64,000 nt of DNA. Origin: a virus. Numbering within the stretch: position 1 is the first letter of the stretch; each line of letters starts with the position of its first letter. Positions 62,801-64,000 of the stretch are shown one piece after another. The stretch lies in the IMG/VR virus record IMGVR_UViG_3300020450_000010, positions 1 through 64,000 of that record; one strand, 5' to 3'. The notes under the pieces are model-generated. The model ran no database searches, was not told the DNA's origin, and saw only the letters and a list, made by a program, of their open reading frames with translations. The translations under genes were made by a program, and so were the position numbers.

Positions 62801-64000
62801 CCATTTCATATGTGCTTTTGGTAGTATCCAATGTTTTGTGGATTTGTACAGCCTTGGTTGCAAATTTTTTCAAAAACATGCTGTAATTATTGCTTGCATG
62901 TTTTATACTTGCATAAAGATTTGTATCAGTATCCATAAGTAATTGACTTAACAATTCTGTACTGTATGGTTGTTGTCTAATTGTACCGCCAAACTCATGC
63001 ACATGAGGAAGATTTCTATAATTGTTTGTGCCAAAATAACCACCAGTAAAACCTGGAATACTTGTCATCTGTTCACGCATGTGTTCTATTAAATCTCCAA
63101 ATGTAATATTTGTAAAACTATTATTTTGTGGATTCAGCAAGTGTGTGTCGCTAGCTTGTTGAAATCCTTCAGCTGAATCACTGTAAGTGTTGTGTGTATG
63201 ATACTCTACTTCGTAAATATCATCTACTGCTAGTCCGCCATTTATTGTCAATATATTATTGCTTAGTGTATAGTTACTGGTTTCTATTCTATTTCTAAAT
63301 ACTTTTATATCAGTATCATTTGCAATAGTATTAAAGTAAATTACACCAAACGAATTAGGAGTTGCTGACAGCCTATATTTGATAGCAGTCACAGTGGGAG
63401 AAGTTACTACTATGGTAAAATCATTACCACTACCTGCTGTGCGTGTCAATCCACTACCTATTGCTGAACCGTCTATGTTTACGAATTCAACTTCTGACTG
63501 GGCGAACTGTGTTGTAATATTGTATGTGGTATTAGTTGAGAAAAATAATTCAGGATATTTGCCATTGACATCTGTCAAAACATTTGTTAATCCTGTATCC
63601 TTTTGTGTCTTTACATTAATAAATCCATGACGTTTGAACATTGTAACATGTCTATCAGTTGCAAAATCTGTATATCCTAAATCAAATACCATTGGCAATT
63701 GAGAGTTTGCACTTGTAACAGTTTTGCTTATTGTTCTCTTAACAGGCTGTCCGCCTCGCACCAAACTCCAACCATTAAAAGCATTGCCATCGAAATCTCT
63801 ATAAAAATATTGTCCTATTATTTCTTGGTTCAAACTTCTAAGTCCATCACTGCTTACTTTTGTGTATGTAAATCTATTGCTAAGGAATGGCATGCTAAAA
63901 TTCAAACCTGGACTATTGCCATAATCAGCATAGCTTGGACTAAATCCTAATGCGTCATCTTTTGCATTTGAATCATTGTGTACGTAATCAAATATACATG
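53889..64000 (-). CDS. Giant tail protein, 5' end beyond the window
   Basis: At least 3,369 aa; the frame stays open to the window edge, so the start is outside and the TTG at 63905 is not a convincing start. Composition is Asn/Thr/Ser/Tyr-rich, typical of large tail or fibre proteins. A His/Trp-rich segment (FFNTDRPHTHPWEMLGH) lies in the N-terminal third. Beta-repeat domains lie in the middle (DNA 57990-59430) and a five-blade propeller-like repeat lies near the C-terminus (54370-55130). It probably forms a baseplate/fibre assembly reaching the cell surface. The exact T4 counterpart is not clear. Confidence 0.8.
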   Translation of the reverse strand, partial: CIFDYVHNDSNAKDDALGFSPSYADYGNSPGLNFSMPFLSNRFTYTKVSSDGLRSLNQEIIGQYFYRDFDGNAFNGWSLVRGGQPVKRTISKTVTSANSQLPMVFDLGYTDFATDRHVTMFKRHGFINVKTQKDTGLTNVLTDVNGKYPELFFSTNTTYNITTQFAQSEVEFVNIDGSAIGSGLTRTAGSGNDFTIVVTSPTVTAIKYRLSATPNSFGVIYFNTIANDTDIKVFRNRIETSNYTLSNNILTINGGLAVDDIYEVEYHTHNTYSDSAEGFQQASDTHLLNPQNNSFTNITFGDLIEHMREQMTSIPGFTGGYFGTNNYRNLPHVHEFGGTIRQQPYSTELLSQLLMDTDTNLYASIKHASNNYSMFLKKFATKAVQIHKTLDTTKSTYEMVDKILEEMNLGKNKEMQFAQSNMALYRDYESKDYSFQTTMTKVFDLPQSVNTYDDTENHVQVWVQDDDGAGNLRWRSLIKDIDYTLDSNKVTITGSVAYPSSGVAKTHIRWYKRDSVSFVPNSAVKLGLIKPYTPELRSDYSESSNGTATTNVITRHDGSIHIRKGTEIYDRSKAGYDPVDAAIFDLECRIYNNLNSTLDNVDNIKNYMPNAHRANRYSWTQIQNSIVSEFNKWKVANSYTDLQSTTYYSGADKFTWNYSSVSPNIGGWRGIYHYFFNTDRPHTHPWEMLGHNKKPTWWNTYYSWTNAPKRSALITALRYGKVNDPSTNDVFDINYSYDNYDWANNTLVTNTATLNDPDTANVVSTPTLANRTKDFVYGDWGPVEAEWRRSPEYRIAEFLSLAKTRPLIAVNNYFKLNERSTKDLTSYDKPQIYSVDSKKLSNFKATGVSGVLQTGKIIESVIVKNGGTGYTSAPTIVINDNFGSGATLTAFVQNGSVVSVSVTNAGKDYYNNPKLTLSSGSAVLETVLAEEPKRYFGGLQNAVIEFAKSLNVGSTTIQTRMSSMDFNPIVKAGGFVNNNQKFMLESSQDKGRVFVPEENFTTILFNSKPTAEYFISGVIVDKVATGYKINGYDNDKMFFEYFKPNTASAPIKQTFSVDIFRYNEYATTKTILNYNTILPTMQDVYNFLLGYGECLAQQGFTQNWRGSASNFINYAIGSTTDTLYLIPDNSKIIVNDGADGYFDNLESKYDGIFNINNKLGQKIQPTDLIIDRNLMIPSSDTTFKVKKSTTQIFGLRLYKTSVEHLIVFDNTTNFDDTIYNASIGQRHKRIQWNGSRTKDWNGKFYSPGFIVTDNTIISNFDSLAEQTDQYLGRTKTLSNSQVSDVARFNIGYNPPSWANNLDLDEDSLFEFVKGTYKYKGTKYALDAFLKNKGLFDGDSTGELYEEWAVRMGDFGDTRSRETLEFELTPDLLITSPQPVRFFSTQKYDVLTDTTIDIDTKSPLLVTGTPGDYFDTRAVKTYTETGITAEDAFANDFVSAGLPLLTEADFKVLNREGLLAFPNTINSEYDFTGDWEKPTPWETNVSYKFNDQIMYNGSTWEMVDPKGYSGLATSSQPIEVVGTITLPIVPASGGTLIIDGNTISLTKSTTQTTLNVINKIGTQDIATSNVVTHGSTLILGATSALSSTITFQNSSSNVTYNNITKDGIVSNPSFVGSATKTLIIDGNTITFDDTVSTTNNITAQTALENAFNANGLSNVTTLATNRINALESLRLGYVSANSASAWTTFMTDYFNPSNAGIDLTLLLNAYNTNPAYKTQLGSLITSDVAIINANQGTSYVAIDVLAGTSVVASSDITATQNAIDNGTHIAAFATYIKANPTVVLATSTVVTTTSGTTFKTYTLADIVQKINSAGIGNLTASNSSNFLRLVKTTSTPAVQFTLVISAGTANTDVGFQSATETITSTSSTTVTNPNLTLAQVVQQINDAGISNISAVVNSANNNLLQINCSASSLFIGTGTANSIVGLTTGVTPAGTTSTTINVALDINDIVDKINTTTISGVTASNSNNRLKLTSNNSTLVIGAGTSNATVGLTAQTYTAATSVVSNVFNAIVNGVEVFKEMTNDPNVFSIWVADDSEFGSFNKGYQVYQTMDFGMYISNACAGPTNADDAEVTVARSPSTVTQAHNLVAGDYVLIRGSTTTPSIDGIHKVTFVDSANNAKFFIDEYIESEGKLGNIYPLRPVRFSSKTELDTVYNLKVNGVHKYNFNGVRQNNSLNKINIFVDDDSYDKSAVYNWSGDYTDANGHHNGSFTQTRTGQAQSLPTTNLQVKLYDARARTSIANLEIWDPAKGIIFGFIDKEIDYKLINDIGSYNYNTLNGEMTNLNAWKDEYVGVRWWDLSTAVYLDYEQSIIEYQQTNWGRLFPGASIDVYEWTRSTVLPEFWSQAVEDGIIIDGQEASGEAYFTIVNNEKVYNWTQQTYYNPKTRRDEVVYYFWVKNKLNYAGIRQYNVSQISQILKNPSAFDIAWAAPSLSNQLLLNNVSNFVTKNTVVQVTKNYTATNSMPLNDWTLLGEGDPNCYIPEYLHIKMRDSLAGFNNHTFDTTYSTWSNSTSYSVDAVVIRNGKYYISRKSSNQGSDPALDTAMTNWQQIYDFTFDDTTQIDDIKIWRGQHLPDYNLHPYNRYGHLIRPRQSLFRDVAEARQNFVFTVNDLLGEVNLIDEVVNWKNCFHATFEKGNVTYNIKDYVTLVDWNLVERDSDGNVTFEFNPNTVADFTFDSDTDRLNFIGNIPDGSYILIKTNQGNDGINRQRMLLFTGGVDKLVSMEKATVNLSEELWLESKFGHGFDAGGFGVLPYDSGSNDVIGKLMDLLRSEIFVHRHKVMYNRMWFKLLYSAILQNTTDDFAFKTSYVKLRVKHPLLTNKETYQRYQISVVEDYFESIKPFHTKLLDLTESNTHIEATMAEMEEVSRQTAITMIYNDHTLCEWNGDEILDGGLFTTDMETTATNIDESSFTTLDSSYDNIADGDIFANPRYQYCDGELYPTDFTENIAIAVQTNLPGTVTAGATYSVNAQETNPRGITFNTDGTKMFIIGTTGDDVNEYTLSTGFDLTSTVAFVDSYAVTQCPNPTAVKFNSDGTKMFVTGTGNSNVHEYALTTGFDVSTASFTQTLVTTVDSDNFGLDFKDDGTKMYITGDQNNKIYEYNLSSAFDISTATFNQDLTMTAIDVEPFGIEWSPDGKRLFVVGTRGNGVDLWKLTTPWDISTATHEEFYFIGGNPSGIHISPDGHNMFITGNNADLVKSYALSSPYAFTEGSQLTSDSRTYRMSMYMPNNIQLSNVIVDTNKTTTTAAVTGLDTTIPVTDATKLDNPDTVYGTGEVPGVVYIGSERIEYSAISGNNLLFCTRGTLGTSAKAHDSGATVVNSGATTRIPILEKFSDYGDNLRLAYNDSGISLSAAGISPEHAFIRNAGQGSI
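54370..55130 (-). repeat. Five propeller-like repeats in the giant tail protein
   Basis: Five units of about 49-51 residues (roughly 150 nt) each contain a form of G-x-x-x-x-x-DGTKMF-x-x-G followed by a Tyr/Trp strand and a D-(I/L/V)-S-T-A segment. Examples are FNTDGTKMFIIGT, FNSDGTKMFVTGT, FKDDGTKMYITGD, WSPDGKRLFVVGT and ISPDGHNMFITGN. This is the pattern of NHL/YVTN-type beta-propeller blades. A binding surface for a glycan or protein on the host is plausible. Confidence 0.7.
57990..59430 (-). repeat. Tandem hook-IN-like beta repeats in the giant tail protein
   Basis: Repeats of about 70 residues (210 nt) with the form L-x-D-I-V-x-K-I-N ... G-(I/V)-(S/T)-A-S ... N-x-L-x-(L/I) ... IGAGT-(A/S)-N. 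Three are clear, centred near DNA 58585, 58375 and 58165, and more divergent units lie towards 59400. They resemble flagellin hook-IN-type motifs. They probably form a flexible or extended shaft. The Thr/Ser/Asn codons create spurious open frames on the opposite strand. Confidence 0.6.

Noticed and set aside
1-64000. tRNA, integrase or insertion sequence
   Set aside because: Reading the intergenic stretches showed no cloverleaf-like sequence, and no transposase or recombinase motif appeared in any translated gene.

Overview
The window looks like part of the genome of a large, AT-rich, T4-like marine myovirus. The reasons are exact or near-exact T4-type late promoters (TATAAATA), tightly packed genes with 1-40 nt overlaps, a FAD-dependent thymidylate synthase (thyX), a phage-typical MoxR-like ATPase/VWA protein pair, a fatty-acid desaturase of the type seen in marine phages, and a block of tail genes including one protein of more than 3,369 residues. 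The host cannot be fixed from the sequence. A tripartite tricarboxylate transporter (TctA/TctC) suggests a proteobacterium, for example a marine alphaproteobacterium, but this is inference.

Layout. (1) 1-6374, rightward: a hypothetical gene, AAA+ ATPase, metallopeptidase/VWA protein, several small unknown genes, thyX and a desaturase. Two sigma70-like promoters (sharing AAAGGTTGACA), a UUCG hairpin and two late promoters of the form ATAAATA-N4-CGTATATA lie here. (2) 6354-51108, almost entirely leftward: about 45 kb and roughly 50 genes, mostly enzymes, read from a promoter near 51165. There are 12 radical SAM proteins, 8 Fe(II)/2-oxoglutarate (2OG) oxygenase-like proteins, 5 methyltransferase domains, 4 glycosyltransferase-like proteins and 3 P-loop sulfotransferase-like proteins. 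There are also 2 PP-loop ATP pyrophosphatases, 2 FMN-reductase domains, a nitroreductase, a short PLP aminotransferase, a NodU-type carbamoyltransferase, a nucleosidase, an SDR-like protein, an SGNH hydrolase-like protein, small kinases and a TctA/TctC transporter. Only one gene (22876-24156) points the other way, and it shares a palindromic pair of late promoters with its neighbour. (3) 51172-64000, leftward: virion tail genes (two tail-fibre-like proteins, a small structural protein and a giant tail protein that runs off the window edge).

How it may work together (inference). The middle block resembles a complete biosynthetic or modification pathway carried by a virus rather than scattered auxiliary genes. 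Radical SAM enzymes and 2OG oxygenases would do difficult C-H chemistry. PP-loop, aminotransferase, carbamoyl-, sulfo-, methyl- and glycosyltransferase enzymes would decorate the product. The nucleosidase would remove 5'-deoxyadenosine and S-adenosylhomocysteine, and the transporter might bring in carboxylates. The product could be a modified surface glycan, a modified virion protein, or a small molecule; nothing in the sequence decides between these. No tRNA, rRNA, CRISPR array, integrase or insertion sequence was seen.
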